A stretch of DNA of 64,000 nucleotides from Fluviicola sp. XM-24bin1 (GCA_003149635.1 QCWI01000007.1:124001-188000), one strand, 5' to 3'; shown: positions 49,444 to 58,502, counted from the first letter of the stretch. The notes: generated from the sequence alone by a model not told the origin. Numbers and translations: made by a program.

Positions 49444-50647
49444 AAACGCGGAAACGCAAGCCATCCGATTGCAATACGAACGCACGGAAAACAAGGAGCA
49501 CTCGGTTCCTTTGTATCTGACCAGTAGTTACGTCTTTGACGATGCTGAAGACATGCGTTCGCAATTCGCAGAAGAAAAAGAAGGACACGTGTATTCCAGA
49601 TATGCGAACCCGAATGTTGAGGAGCTAATCGGCAAATTGGCCGCCTTGGAAGGTGCTGAATCTGGCTGGGCTACGGCTACTGGAATGGCTGCGGTATTTT
49701 CGTTTTTTGGTGCAATTCTGAAATCAGGTGATCATGTGGTTTCCAGTCGATCGGTATTCGGATCAACGCATAAATTATTCACGGAGATTCTGCCAAAATG
49801 GGGCATTGAGACTACGTATGTTGATTTTGATAATTACGAAGGATTCGAGAATGCAATCCTGCCAAACACGAAAATCCTATATGTAGAAACGCCGAGCAAT
49901 CCAGCTTTGGATATCATCGATTTGGAGAAATTGGGAGAAATCGCAGAAGCCAATAATCTCATCTTCGCAGTGGACAATTGCTTTGCCACACCTTATTTGC
50001 AACAACCGCTAAAATTCGGAGCACATGTTTCCATTCATTCAGCGACCAAGTACATCGATGGACAAGGGAGAACTTTGGGAGGAGCAATTCTAGCAAGTCA
50101 CGAGATTATCGAAAAGGTAAAGGCTTTTGCGCGTCATTCCGGCCCGGCGATAAGTCCGTTTAATGCTTGGACATTGAGCAAATCATTGGAAACCTTGCAT
50201 GTTCGCATGGATCGTCATTGTGACAATGCTTTAGTCATTTCAAAACGTTTGGAAGCGCACAATGCCGTCGATTCTGTGAAGTATCCGTTCTTACCATCGC
50301 ATCCACATTATGAAATTGCTAAGAAGCAAATGAAATCGGGTGGTGGAATTGTGACTTTTCAATTAAAATCCGGTCTCGAAGGTGGCCGTAAATTCCTAAA
50401 CGCACTCAAACTTTTCTCTCTCACTGCAAATCTGGGGGATGTACGAAGCATTGCAACACATCCGGCGTCAACAACGCATTCTAAATTGATACCCGAACAA
50501 CGGGCAGATGTTGGAATTTCAGATGGTTTGGTACGACTCTCCATCGGTTTGGAGCATGTCGATGATATCTGGGAAGATCTGGAAACTGCCTTGGACGCTT
50601 CCCATGCGAATTTGTCAGTTTCAAACGAATATTTGGTTAATACCTGA
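49430..50647 (+). CDS. metZ: O-succinyl/acetyl-homoserine sulfhydrylase-type Cys/Met metabolism PLP enzyme
   Basis: 405 residues from the ATG at 49430 (the open frame begins 49415). PLP Lys is in IHSATKYIDGQGRTLGG; phosphate-binding and substrate residues are in YSRYANPNVEELIGKLAALEG, SGWATATGMAAV and TPSNP-like VETPSNPALDIIDL. It makes homocysteine (or cystathionine) by replacing the acyl group of O-acetylhomoserine with sulfide, so it works directly after MetX. The choice between direct sulfhydrylation and cystathionine synthesis is inferred from gene context. Confidence 0.87.
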   Translation: MTQFKNAETQAIRLQYERTENKEHSVPLYLTSSYVFDDAEDMRSQFAEEKEGHVYSRYANPNVEELIGKLAALEGAESGWATATGMAAVFSFFGAILKSGDHVVSSRSVFGSTHKLFTEILPKWGIETTYVDFDNYEGFENAILPNTKILYVETPSNPALDIIDLEKLGEIAEANNLIFAVDNCFATPYLQQPLKFGAHVSIHSATKYIDGQGRTLGGAILASHEIIEKVKAFARHSGPAISPFNAWTLSKSLETLHVRMDRHCDNALVISKRLEAHNAVDSVKYPFLPSHPHYEIAKKQMKSGGGIVTFQLKSGLEGGRKFLNALKLFSLTANLGDVRSIATHPASTTHSKLIPEQRADVGISDGLVRLSIGLEHVDDIWEDLETALDASHANLSVSNEYLVNT

Positions 50648-50706
50648 CTGAAGTCATAACTAATGCGTTCGAGAGCGCATACTTTAGTAAAACAAATTTC
50701 TGAAGT

Positions 50707-51795
50707 ATGCGAATCAAATTTGCACCCTTTATTGCTCTTACGTTATACGTCCTTGGATCCTGTCAGGACGAACAAGAAGGATATGTCGTTCAAAGAGAAA
50801 CCATCGTCGAATCTGTGTATTCGAGCGTTGTTGTTGAACCCGATGAGTTGTACCGTGTCAATGCGTTGAATTCCGGTTATATTGACGAGTTGCTGGTAGA
50901 AATCGGCGATTCTGTCCATCCCAACGATGTGTTGTTTGCCGTTCGCGATGTGCAATCCAGTTCAACAGCTTCCAACGCGCGATTATCCTTGGATATTGCT
51001 CGAAGCAATTATAATGGCGATGTTAATTTGCTTAACGACTTAAAGATTGAGATTAATGACGCGTTGCTAAAAATGCGTACGGATTCTCTAAATCATTTCA
51101 AGAATAAAGAGCTGCATCACAAGGGATTGATCAATGATACTGAGTTCGCCCAAAGCGAGGTCATGTACTCTTCTTCCAAAACCCGTTACAGCCTGCTCAA
51201 GAACCGCTTGGCGAGAACAGAAAGTGATCTCAGAACGGCGCTAAATCAAGCGGAAAACAATTACGTTAGTAGCCTTTCGCGATCCAACGATGCATTGGTG
51301 AGAAATCGCCTTTCTGGAGTGGTGTACGATCTTTTTAAAGAAACGGGCGAATTCGTATCGGTGCAAGAACCTGTGATGATCGTCGGTTCGTCGGAACGCT
51401 TCGTTCTAAAAATGAAAATTGACGAAGTCGATATTACCAAAGTTGCCCTGGGACAGGAAATTATCGTTTCACTGGAAGCATACAAGAATAAGGTGTTCAA
51501 AGCCATTGTTAGTCACATTTCTCCCAAATTGGATGCTCAAACTCAGACCTTCGAAGTAGAAGGAGTCTTTACGGAAAAACCGCCCAAATTATTCATGGGA
51601 CTTTCAGGGGAAGGCAACATTGTTATTGACAAACGCGAGAATGTCATCGTGATCCCGTTGGCCTATTTGATTGCTAACCAATACGTATTGACAGAAAACG
51701 GAAGGAAGCGAGTGAAAACAGGAGTTAGAAGCTTGAGTCACGTGGAAATCGTATCTGGATTAAAACCTGGAACCAAAATATTAAAGGAGGAATGA
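50707..51795 (+). CDS. Efflux periplasmic adaptor lipoprotein (MacA/HlyD-like)
   Basis: 362 residues with lipobox LYVLGSCQDE. The biotinyl-lipoyl half-motif (SGYIDELLVEIGDSVHPNDVLFAV), a coiled-coil hairpin (about 80-190), a second lipoyl half (LSGVVYDLFKETGEFVSVQEPVMIV) and beta-barrel strands follow the adaptor order. It bridges an inner-membrane ABC transporter to an outer-membrane exit duct. It overlaps the FtsX-type permease by 4 bp. No TolC-like gene is nearby. Confidence 0.87.
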   Translation: MRIKFAPFIALTLYVLGSCQDEQEGYVVQRETIVESVYSSVVVEPDELYRVNALNSGYIDELLVEIGDSVHPNDVLFAVRDVQSSSTASNARLSLDIARSNYNGDVNLLNDLKIEINDALLKMRTDSLNHFKNKELHHKGLINDTEFAQSEVMYSSSKTRYSLLKNRLARTESDLRTALNQAENNYVSSLSRSNDALVRNRLSGVVYDLFKETGEFVSVQEPVMIVGSSERFVLKMKIDEVDITKVALGQEIIVSLEAYKNKVFKAIVSHISPKLDAQTQTFEVEGVFTEKPPKLFMGLSGEGNIVIDKRENVIVIPLAYLIANQYVLTENGRKRVKTGVRSLSHVEIVSGLKPGTKILKEE

Positions 51796-53051
51796 AGCTC
51801 GGGGTAATTCTTTCCATATCAAAAACACACCTGCTTTCCAGAAAGAAGCAAACCGCTGTTGCTGCACTCGGAGTCACCTTCGGAATTGGTGCGTACGTGA
51901 TCATGATGAGCTTCATGACGGGACTCAATGGCCTCTTGGACGGATTGGTTTTGAATCGTACCCCGCATGTCCGGCTGTACAATGAAATGGAACCTAGCGC
52001 AGTTCAACCAGTGGAGAAATCGGCGGAGTTCAACGAGCACAAACAACTGGTTCGATCGGTTAAGCCGAAGCAAAGTCAGGAACGCATTCACAATGCATTG
52101 GCGATAATAGCATTCCTGAAAAAGCAGAAAAATGTACGCGGTGTTACTCCTGTAGTTCGATCTCAAGGATTCTATTTGGCGGGATCAACGCGATTGGGAG
52201 CATCTTTACAAGGAGTGGACGTCATGAAGGAAGTTGAATTCTATAATCTGGATGATTACATCGTTCAAGGCAAAGCGGAGGATTTAGCAACCAACGACAA
52301 TGCGATTATTCTCGGGAAAGGTGCGGCTGATCTTTTGTCCATTTCCGTAGGGGATATCGTTCAGGTGAGCAATCCAACGGGAGACATTTTTCCGTTGAAA
52401 GTGGTGGCATTTTATCAAAGTGGACTTGCGGACATTGATAAGGTGCAGAGTTATGTCAACATCAAGACTGCGCAGCGTTTGAGGGGTGAATCAGTGCATT
52501 TTATTACGGATATAAACGTTAAGTTGAACCGGATGGAAGATGCTCCTGAAGTGGCGAAGGACTTGGAAAAACTGTTCGATATCAAAGCCGTAACAGTTCA
52601 AGAGGCTAATGCGCAATTTGAAACGGGATCATTTATTCGAAATTTAATTTCTTACGCCGTTTCGGTGACCTTGTTGATTGTTGCTGGTTTCGGAATCTAC
52701 AACATTTTGAATATGCTCATCTATGAGAAAATGAACGACATCGCCATCTTAAAAGCAACAGGATTTTCAGGTAAAGATGTTCGAATGATCTTTCTCAGTC
52801 AAGCAATTTTAATTGGTCTTTTGGGAGGATTGTTGGGCTTGCTTCTCGGTTACGGCGTGTCACTCCTAATCAGTCACGTTCCATTCGATACAGAAGCTCT
52901 TCCGACTATTAAAACCTATCCGATCAATTTTGATCCTATGTTTTACATCATCGGAATCGTGTTTGCCTTGATTTCAACCTTCCTCGCAGGATACTTGCCA
53001 TCAAGAAAAGCGCAAAACATCGATCCAGTAGAAATTATTCGAGGACAATAA
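51792..53051 (+). CDS. MacB/FtsX-type ABC transporter permease
   Basis: 419 residues. An N-terminal helix (QTAVAALGVTFGIGAYVIMMSFMTG), a periplasmic MacB-like domain (about 60-280; GLADIDKVQSYVNI), then three helices including YNILNMLIYEKMNDIAILKATGFSGKDVRMIFLSQAILIGLLGGLLG, the FtsX signature. With the adaptor and ATPase it forms a tripartite exporter or lipoprotein-type transporter. The substrate is unknown. Confidence 0.9.
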   Translation: MKLGVILSISKTHLLSRKKQTAVAALGVTFGIGAYVIMMSFMTGLNGLLDGLVLNRTPHVRLYNEMEPSAVQPVEKSAEFNEHKQLVRSVKPKQSQERIHNALAIIAFLKKQKNVRGVTPVVRSQGFYLAGSTRLGASLQGVDVMKEVEFYNLDDYIVQGKAEDLATNDNAIILGKGAADLLSISVGDIVQVSNPTGDIFPLKVVAFYQSGLADIDKVQSYVNIKTAQRLRGESVHFITDINVKLNRMEDAPEVAKDLEKLFDIKAVTVQEANAQFETGSFIRNLISYAVSVTLLIVAGFGIYNILNMLIYEKMNDIAILKATGFSGKDVRMIFLSQAILIGLLGGLLGLLLGYGVSLLISHVPFDTEALPTIKTYPINFDPMFYIIGIVFALISTFLAGYLPSRKAQNIDPVEIIRGQ

Positions 53052-53053
53052 GT

Positions 53054-53728
53054 ATGTCAAAAGCACTAGAAGCAAAAAATATCAATAAGTACTTCCGAAA
53101 GCCAACGGAGTTTCACGTTTTGAAGGATATTTCCTTTGGGATCGATCACGGTGAGTTCGTCTCAATTATGGGGAAATCAGGATGTGGGAAGTCGACCTTG
53201 CTTTATATCCTTTCGACCATGGATACCGATTACGAAGGAGAATTGTACATCAATGATGAATTATTGACGAACAAAACTCCAGATGAATTATCCATGATTC
53301 GAAACGAAAAAATCGGCTTTGTATTCCAGTTCCATTATCTCCTTTCAGAGTTCACAGTTTTAGAGAACGTCATGCTTCCAGCGAAGAAATTAGGGAAGAA
53401 ATCGCATGAGGAAATTGAACACGACGCGATGTCAAAATTGAAACTTTTGGGCATCGAAGACCAAGCTTTGAAACTGTCTAGTCGCATTTCTGGAGGTCAG
53501 AAGCAGCGCGTTGCCATTGCGAGGGCGCTCATCAATAATCCTATGATTATAATGGGCGATGAACCCACAGGGAACTTGGATAGTAAAAATGCAGAAAACG
53601 TATTTGATATATTTAAATCGTTGACTGAAGATCAAGGATTATCCTTATTGGTCGTAACGCACGACAACGATTTCGCTGAAAGAACCGATCGCATCATAAC
53701 AATGGGCGACGGACGAATTATTTCATGA
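53054..53728 (+). CDS. LolD/MacB-type ABC ATPase
   Basis: 224 residues. Walker A GKSGCGKST, Q-loop in GFVFQFHYLL, signature SGGQKQRVAIARAL, Walker B MIIMGDEPTGNLDS and H-loop VVTHD. It drives the 51792-53051 permease, starting 2 bp after it. Downstream is a C/A-rich low-complexity tract (53755-53790) before a convergent gene. Confidence 0.95.
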   Translation: MSKALEAKNINKYFRKPTEFHVLKDISFGIDHGEFVSIMGKSGCGKSTLLYILSTMDTDYEGELYINDELLTNKTPDELSMIRNEKIGFVFQFHYLLSEFTVLENVMLPAKKLGKKSHEEIEHDAMSKLKLLGIEDQALKLSSRISGGQKQRVAIARALINNPMIIMGDEPTGNLDSKNAENVFDIFKSLTEDQGLSLLVVTHDNDFAERTDRIITMGDGRIIS

Positions 53729-53799
53729 ACATCTCAAAACTCACGCTCCCTCTGCCATTCCCACTCCGACCTTCACTCGCACTCACACTCACACTGTAA

Positions 53800-54354
53800 T
53801 TAGTAGTGGCATTTCGCACATAAAAACTTATTAAACGGGACATCCGTGGGATCATTTTTTTTCAAGTCTTCATGACAAGATTTGCAATCCAATCCGGCCA
53901 CGCTTACATGTTTTGAATGTGAAAAGGAGTCGCTCGAATGCTCATCAGGGAGAAGGTATATTGAATCGGGAAGGCTATGAACCTTATTCCATACGATAGG
54001 TTTGGTATCGGCCGTATGTTTCTCGCCATCCCAGCCAGCAGCGTCATAGATCCTTTGAATTTTGTCTTTTGCTTCATCATCTTCTCCTTTAATTTGCTTG
54101 TGACAATTCATACAGACATTAACTGACGGAATTCCGGCTGATTTCGATTCTGTAACGGAATTATGGCAGTACTTGCAATTGATACCTTCAATTCCCGCAT
54201 GAACCGAGTGTGAGAACTCAATAGGCTGTGAGGGCGCATACGATTCCATTTTGTTCTCTTTAATGGAGTCCTTTTGGGTTTCCTTCATCCCATCGGACTG
54301 ATTACAGCCAATCATGGCCTCAATAATCAACACAACTACCAATACGTATCGCAT
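53800..54354 (-). CDS. ActA-like tetrahaem cytochrome c lipoprotein
   Basis: 184 residues with lipobox EAMIGCNQS. Four haem-c motifs are present: CKYCH, CMNCH, CKSCH and CAKCH, in the arrangement and context of the pentahaem ActA subunit of alternative complex III (PIEFSHSVHAGIEGINCKYCH, IPSVNVCMNCHK, IVWNKVHSLPD, FSHSKHVSVAGLDCKSCH). The rest of the ACIII cluster is absent here, so this is a stand-alone paralogue that may carry electrons in the periplasm. The partner is unknown. Confidence 0.87.
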   Translation of the reverse strand: MRYVLVVVLIIEAMIGCNQSDGMKETQKDSIKENKMESYAPSQPIEFSHSVHAGIEGINCKYCHNSVTESKSAGIPSVNVCMNCHKQIKGEDDEAKDKIQRIYDAAGWDGEKHTADTKPIVWNKVHSLPDSIYLLPDEHSSDSFSHSKHVSVAGLDCKSCHEDLKKNDPTDVPFNKFLCAKCHY

Positions 54355-54542
54355 ACCGCCAAATTACACAAAACTCCATTTATGAATTTTTATCATTAGA
54401 ATATCCCTCGGCTTTCTTGCTCGCCTAGCTCGGCCTCGGTCTTCTATAGTTTGCGCTATTTCTAATTCAGTATTTAAAATTCATTATTCCTTATTATATC
54501 ATAATTCATAACTCAGAAACTCATAACTCCTAACTCAAAAGT

Positions 54543-54550
54543 TATCTTTG
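54543..54550 (+). promoter_or_regulatory. Promoter -7 box for the FKBP gene pair
   Basis: TATCTTTG, an exact TAnnTTTG match, 18 bp before the ATG at 54568, implying a very short leader. No ideal -33 box is seen. The upstream gap 54355-54542 is AT-rich, with imperfect CATAACTC-type repeats and no gene. Confidence 0.4.
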
Positions 54551-54567
54551 TCAAAAAAAAACACTAG

Positions 54568-55167
54568 ATGTCACAAGAAATTGAAGCAGTAAGTTACTGC
54601 GTAGGAATGAGTTTGGGAGGAAGCCTTTTGCAACAAAATTTGGAGTCATTGTCTCCAGAAGTTATCGCAGAAGCTATCAGTGACGCATTCCAGGGTAAAC
54701 AAATGAAATACACACCCGAAGAAGCTAACGCAATCATTCAGAAATACTTGACTGGAATTAGCGAGCAGAAATTCGGAAAGAACAAAGAAGAAGGAGAAGC
54801 ATTCCTTGCTGAAAACGCGAAGAAAGAAAGCGTTACGGTTACGGAAAGCGGATTGCAATACGAGGTAATTGAGGCTGGATCAGGTGATAAGCCAGGGCCA
54901 ACAACGCAAGTTACAGTGCATTACCATGGAACATTGATCGATGGAACTGTATTCGATAGTTCAGTATCTCGCGGAGAGCCTGCTACTTTCGGAGTGAACC
55001 AAGTAATCAAAGGATGGACAGAAGCATTGCAGTTGATGCCAAAAGGAGCAAAATACCGCTTGTACATTCCAGAAAACCTTGCATACGGAGCATCTCCACA
55101 CCCAGGAGGGCCGATTGAGCCACACATGGCATTGATCTTTGATGTAGAACTACTAGAATTGAACTAA
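54568..55167 (+). CDS. FKBP-type peptidyl-prolyl isomerase (FkpA/Mip-like), no signal peptide
   Basis: 199 residues. An N-terminal helical dimerisation region (VSYCVGMSLGGSLLQQNLESLSPEVIAEAISDAF) precedes an FKBP domain (about 105-199; SGLQYEVIEAGSGDKPGPTTQVTVHYHGTLIDGTVFDSS, GWTEALQLMPKGAKYRLYIPENLAYG, IEPHMALIFDVELLEL). It lacks an obvious signal peptide, so it may be cytoplasmic, unlike most Mip-like proteins. It is coupled to the next FKBP gene by a TAATG overlap. Confidence 0.93.
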   Translation: MSQEIEAVSYCVGMSLGGSLLQQNLESLSPEVIAEAISDAFQGKQMKYTPEEANAIIQKYLTGISEQKFGKNKEEGEAFLAENAKKESVTVTESGLQYEVIEAGSGDKPGPTTQVTVHYHGTLIDGTVFDSSVSRGEPATFGVNQVIKGWTEALQLMPKGAKYRLYIPENLAYGASPHPGGPIEPHMALIFDVELLELN

Positions 55168-56123
55168 TGAAGTATCTATTAATGATGGCGTTACTTGCGA
55201 CTACTTTGGTAGCGTGCGGTGACAAAGACGAAGAAAAAGAAACAAAAAAGGAAGAGAAGCCAGTAGAGCTGAAGACGGAGAAAGACAAATGGTCTTACTT
55301 CATGGGGTATCAGGCCTCTAGTCCTTTGATGAGCGCGCAGAACCCGAACAAAGCGCAGTTCGCGAAATACAAGAATGAGTTCATCGCTGGATTCAAAAAC
55401 GGATTTAGAGAGATCTCAAACGAAGAGCGTTCGACTTGTTACCAACAAGTACAGAACATGTTGGGGGGATCTCAACAAGGAGCGACTTTCAACGAGGCAA
55501 ACGCGAAAGAGGGATGTAATTGTATCGGTCTTTTGACAGCGAGCGATGCCTACTCTCAGTTTGAATCTATGGGGCCAACGAAGATTATCAATGTAGCGCA
55601 ATTGGAAGCAGGATTCATCGACGGGATCAGCGAAAAACCTAAGCGTATTTCTGATTCTGAAACGCAGGCACTTCAAATGAGTTTCCAGAAAGAAGCACAG
55701 CGCTTGCAAGCGGAGAAGGCTGCGGCTACTGAGGCTGAATTCAAACCGCGTTGGGAAGAAATAAAAGCGATTGAAGGAATTCAGGAATTGGAGAAAGGAA
55801 TCTACCTTGAAACTATCAAGAAAGGTTCTGGAGCCAAACCTGCGATCGGAGACGATATTGAAGCAAGCTATGTATTGCGTCAGTTCGATGGAACGGTGAA
55901 GGAAACTTCGGAGAAATTACCAGATGGTAAATTCCAGGCAAACCTTGCTCCCGGAAGTTTAATTGAAGGGTGGGTGATCGGATTCCAATCTATGCAGGTA
56001 GGAGGGAAGTACCGCTTGTACGTTCCTTCAGCAAGTGCATACGGTGTTGAGCCTTTGGATTTTGAAATCGAATTCTTTCAGAAAGGGCCAGCTGGTACCT
56101 TGGCACAACCAAGAATGAGATAA
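55167..56123 (+). CDS. Degenerate FKBP-type isomerase lipoprotein
   Basis: 318 residues with lipobox LLATTLVACGDK, a Lys/Glu linker and a Mip-like N-terminal helical part (about 40-190; WSYFMGYQASSPLM). The C-terminal FKBP domain (about 205-305; KGIYLETIKKGSGAKPAIGDDIEASYVLRQFDGTVKE, GWVIGFQSMQVGGKYRLYVPSASAYG) keeps the fold, though GTVFDSS of its partner is replaced by GTVKETS. It starts in overlap with the previous gene and is followed by the terminator at 56154-56194. The two probably form a paired chaperone system in two compartments. Confidence 0.9.
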   Translation: MKYLLMMALLATTLVACGDKDEEKETKKEEKPVELKTEKDKWSYFMGYQASSPLMSAQNPNKAQFAKYKNEFIAGFKNGFREISNEERSTCYQQVQNMLGGSQQGATFNEANAKEGCNCIGLLTASDAYSQFESMGPTKIINVAQLEAGFIDGISEKPKRISDSETQALQMSFQKEAQRLQAEKAAATEAEFKPRWEEIKAIEGIQELEKGIYLETIKKGSGAKPAIGDDIEASYVLRQFDGTVKETSEKLPDGKFQANLAPGSLIEGWVIGFQSMQVGGKYRLYVPSASAYGVEPLDFEIEFFQKGPAGTLAQPRMR

Positions 56124-56153
56124 GAGTCTTTCCAAAAGGAAAACGAAAATTTT

Positions 56154-56194
56154 AAAGTCCGTCGCTGAGGTTCTCGAAGCGCCGGGCTTTTTTT
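56154..56194 (+). terminator. Intrinsic terminator of the FKBP operon
   Basis: Stem AAAGTCCGTCGCT (56154-56166) with AGCGCCGGGCTTT (56178-56190), one mismatch and one wobble, an 11-nt loop, then a T-run to 56194. It follows the 56123 stop by 30 bp. Confidence 0.8.
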
Positions 56195-56205
56195 ATGCCC
56201 TTACC

Positions 56206-56775
56206 TTACTCACCACCAATAGGGAAGAAGAAGTTAATGCGATAAATGATCGGCAATAAAACCCCTTGAGAATTTCGCGTAGTGTATTGGAATTGAAGTG
56301 GAGAATTGTCACTATCAATTACATCGTATAAAATACCTAAGTTGAGTCGCCATGTCTCATTAAATTCCATGGAATAACCTCCTCCAATAAAGAAGTTTGG
56401 AGACCAATTGCTTTCGCTTGAAAAAGAGAAATTTCCATTCAAGGGAGTTCGTAAAATTTCAGATTCAACCCCAACAAACAAAGCATTAAAAAAGCGAGCG
56501 TGAATGAAACCTCCACCTCCGAAAATATTAAATCCACCGGAAGTAGGTGAAGCTGTGTTAAGTCCAGCTTGGAACCAGGTTCTTTGGTATCGAACCGACG
56601 GGCCAGCAATGAAGTATTCGCCAAACTTCCATCCGTATTTCACACCAATTCCAAAGGAACCACCGAGGTTCGATGCGCCAAAAGTTCCTTCCAAACCAAG
56701 TTCAGTTCCCTCAATGGATTGAGCGTTCGAAGTAAATGAAAACAGAAGGCAAAGGACAAATAAAATTCGTTTCAT
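56206..56775 (-). CDS. Outer-membrane beta-barrel protein, unknown
   Basis: 189 residues with a signal peptide (MKRILFVLCLLFSFTSNAQ). The body is Gly/aromatic beta strands (LGGSFGIGVKYGWKFGEYFIAGPSVRYQRTWF, GFNIFGGGGFIHARFFNALFVGVE) ending in FPIGGE. It is probably an OmpX/OprF-like barrel; no ligand is inferred. It is convergent with the FKBP operon. Confidence 0.72.
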   Translation of the reverse strand: MKRILFVLCLLFSFTSNAQSIEGTELGLEGTFGASNLGGSFGIGVKYGWKFGEYFIAGPSVRYQRTWFQAGLNTASPTSGGFNIFGGGGFIHARFFNALFVGVESEILRTPLNGNFSFSSESNWSPNFFIGGGYSMEFNETWRLNLGILYDVIDSDNSPLQFQYTTRNSQGVLLPIIYRINFFFPIGGE

Positions 56776-56858
56776 GCTGTAATTTTAATTCAAATATACG
56801 GCATTTCGAAGAAGGTGAAATCATTCCATAAATGTGTCTCAAAAAACAAAGGTTCTTC

Positions 56859-56866
56859 TATCTTTG
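56859..56866 (+). promoter_or_regulatory. Promoter -7 box of folD
   Basis: TATCTTTG, an exact TAnnTTTG match, 20 bp before the folD ATG. A -33 TTTG at the right spacing is not evident. Confidence 0.4.
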
Positions 56867-56885
56867 AGGAAAACAAACCTCACGT

Positions 56886-57764
56886 ATGCAACTCCTCGAT
56901 GGTAAAGTAACGGCAGAAGCAATTCGCGCCGAACTCAGAAAAGCAGTAGAAGAAAGAAAAGCAAACGGAAAGAAAATTCCGCATCTAGCAGCAGTTTTGG
57001 TTGGTAGCGATGGCGGTTCATTGACGTATGTAAACGCGAAAGTAAAAGCCTGCGATGAAATCGGATTCAAAAGTACTTTGATTCAATACGAATCGGATAT
57101 TTCCGAAGAAGCGCTGCTTCACAAAGTGAACGAATTGAACAACGATCCCGAAATTGACGGATTCATTGTTCAGCTTCCATTGCCAGATCACATCGACGAA
57201 TTGAAAGTGACGGAAGCCATCGATCCAAAGAAGGACGTGGATGGATTCCACCCCATGAACTTAGGGAATATGGTGCTTTCACTGCCAGGTTTCTTGCCAG
57301 CGACACCAGCGGGAATTATGGAGCTCTTGAAGCGAAATAACATTGAAACCTCTGGAAAGAACTGTGTAATCATTGGAAGAAGTAACATCGTTGGAACACC
57401 GCTTTCAATCATGTTAAGTCGCAACAGCAATCCTGGAAATTGTACGGTGACCTTGACACACAGTCGTACAGCGAACCTTCCAGAAGTGGTAAAACAAGCA
57501 GATATCATCATCGCAGCTATCGGACGTCCGGAATTCGTTACTGCTGATATGGTGAAAGATGGTGCCGTGATCGTGGATGTCGGAACCACAAGAGTTCCAG
57601 ATGTATCGAAAAAACGCGGTTGGGCCTTGAAAGGCGACGTGAAATTTGATGAAGTAGCACCAAAATGTTCTTACATCACACCAGTTCCGGGTGGGGTAGG
57701 GCCAATGACCATCGCTTCTTTGATGATCAATACGCTCCGCGCAATGGATTTAAACAACAAATAG
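56886..57764 (+). CDS. folD: Methylenetetrahydrofolate dehydrogenase/cyclohydrolase
   Basis: 292 residues, the usual length. The FolD motifs are all present: [30 protein letters not shown] (Tyr/Lys of the active site: YVNAKVKAC), [57 protein letters not shown], and [16 protein letters not shown]. It interconverts methylene-, methenyl- and 10-formyl-THF for purine and Met synthesis. It appears monocistronic, 57 bp before a lipoprotein gene. Confidence 0.97.
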   Translation: MQLLDGKVTAEAIRAELRKAVEERKANGKKIPHLAAVLVGSDGGSLTYVNAKVKACDEIGFKSTLIQYESDISEEALLHKVNELNNDPEIDGFIVQLPLPDHIDELKVTEAIDPKKDVDGFHPMNLGNMVLSLPGFLPATPAGIMELLKRNNIETSGKNCVIIGRSNIVGTPLSIMLSRNSNPGNCTVTLTHSRTANLPEVVKQADIIIAAIGRPEFVTADMVKDGAVIVDVGTTRVPDVSKKRGWALKGDVKFDEVAPKCSYITPVPGGVGPMTIASLMINTLRAMDLNNK

Positions 57765-57821
57765 AATAGGGATCCAAAGCCTATTTACTGTCATAATCAA
57801 ACAACAACTAAAAACACAGAA

Positions 57822-58481
57822 ATGAAAAAGTTATTTAACCTGAACTTATTGGTCGCCCTGGCCGTTGTATTTGCATCGTGTGCAACCAACAACAACGTTG
57901 TAAATAACCGCTTGATTTCCAAGAGAAAATACAACAAAGGATTCCACATCAATCGTAAGGGGAACATGAAGTCTTCTAACACTGAAAAGGAAGAAGAAAG
58001 TGTAGCATATGAAGATGTAAAATCAAAGAATACTAAAACGAAAAAAGCAACATACTCATCAACGCGTAAGGCCGATAGTAAGGCAGATGCTGTTGTTTCA
58101 AACGAGAATGTTTCTTCAGATCGTGAAGTGATCAAACAAGAAGCGAAACAGCAGAAAGCGTTGAGATCTGCGGATGGATTTTCTGGAGATGAAGAAATGT
58201 CTTACGAAGATGTTCAGTCAATGGAGGATTTTGAATCAGATAACGACGATAATTCTTCTGAAAAGCAACTGACTAAAAAGCAAGCGAAGAAATTAGCGAA
58301 GATCAAATCGCGTGCTGCAGGTGGTAATAGCGACCTCGTTAATATCATCTTGATTGTGTTGCTAGTATTGGTAATTTTAGCATTGATCTCTCTCATTGGT
58401 GGAACTTTAGGATGGATCCTTTCAGTGGTAGTGTTGGTGATCATCATCTACTTCCTTTTAAAATTACTTGGAGTAATCTAA
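57822..58481 (+). CDS. Lysine-rich lipoprotein with C-terminal membrane segment
   Basis: 219 residues with lipobox VALAVVFASCATN, then ISKRKYNKGFHINRKG (a RKYxKGFHxN motif seen in many Bacteroidota lipoproteins), a long charged disordered region (about 50-175; a repeated YEDVxS element at VAYEDVKS and MSYEDVQS) and a very hydrophobic C-terminal segment (about 177-219; LVNIILIVLLVLVILALISLIGG...LVIIIYFLL). The function is unknown; a lipid anchor at one end and membrane helices at the other could tether two membranes. It is followed by the terminator at 58503-58531. Confidence 0.72.
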   Translation: MKKLFNLNLLVALAVVFASCATNNNVVNNRLISKRKYNKGFHINRKGNMKSSNTEKEEESVAYEDVKSKNTKTKKATYSSTRKADSKADAVVSNENVSSDREVIKQEAKQQKALRSADGFSGDEEMSYEDVQSMEDFESDNDDNSSEKQLTKKQAKKLAKIKSRAAGGNSDLVNIILIVLLVLVILALISLIGGTLGWILSVVVLVIIIYFLLKLLGVI

Positions 58482-58502
58482 GATCAAATCATAGGATTTA
58501 CG

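Noticed and set aside
53750-53792. C/A-rich low-complexity tract (CACTCGCACTCACACTCACAC)
   Set aside because: Short and imperfect, with no sign of function beyond an intergenic simple repeat.
54440-54540. AT-rich repeats (CATAATTCATAACTC...) as a regulatory array
   Set aside because: The repeats are degenerate and of the simple AT type seen elsewhere in intergenic DNA (for example 40660-40684).
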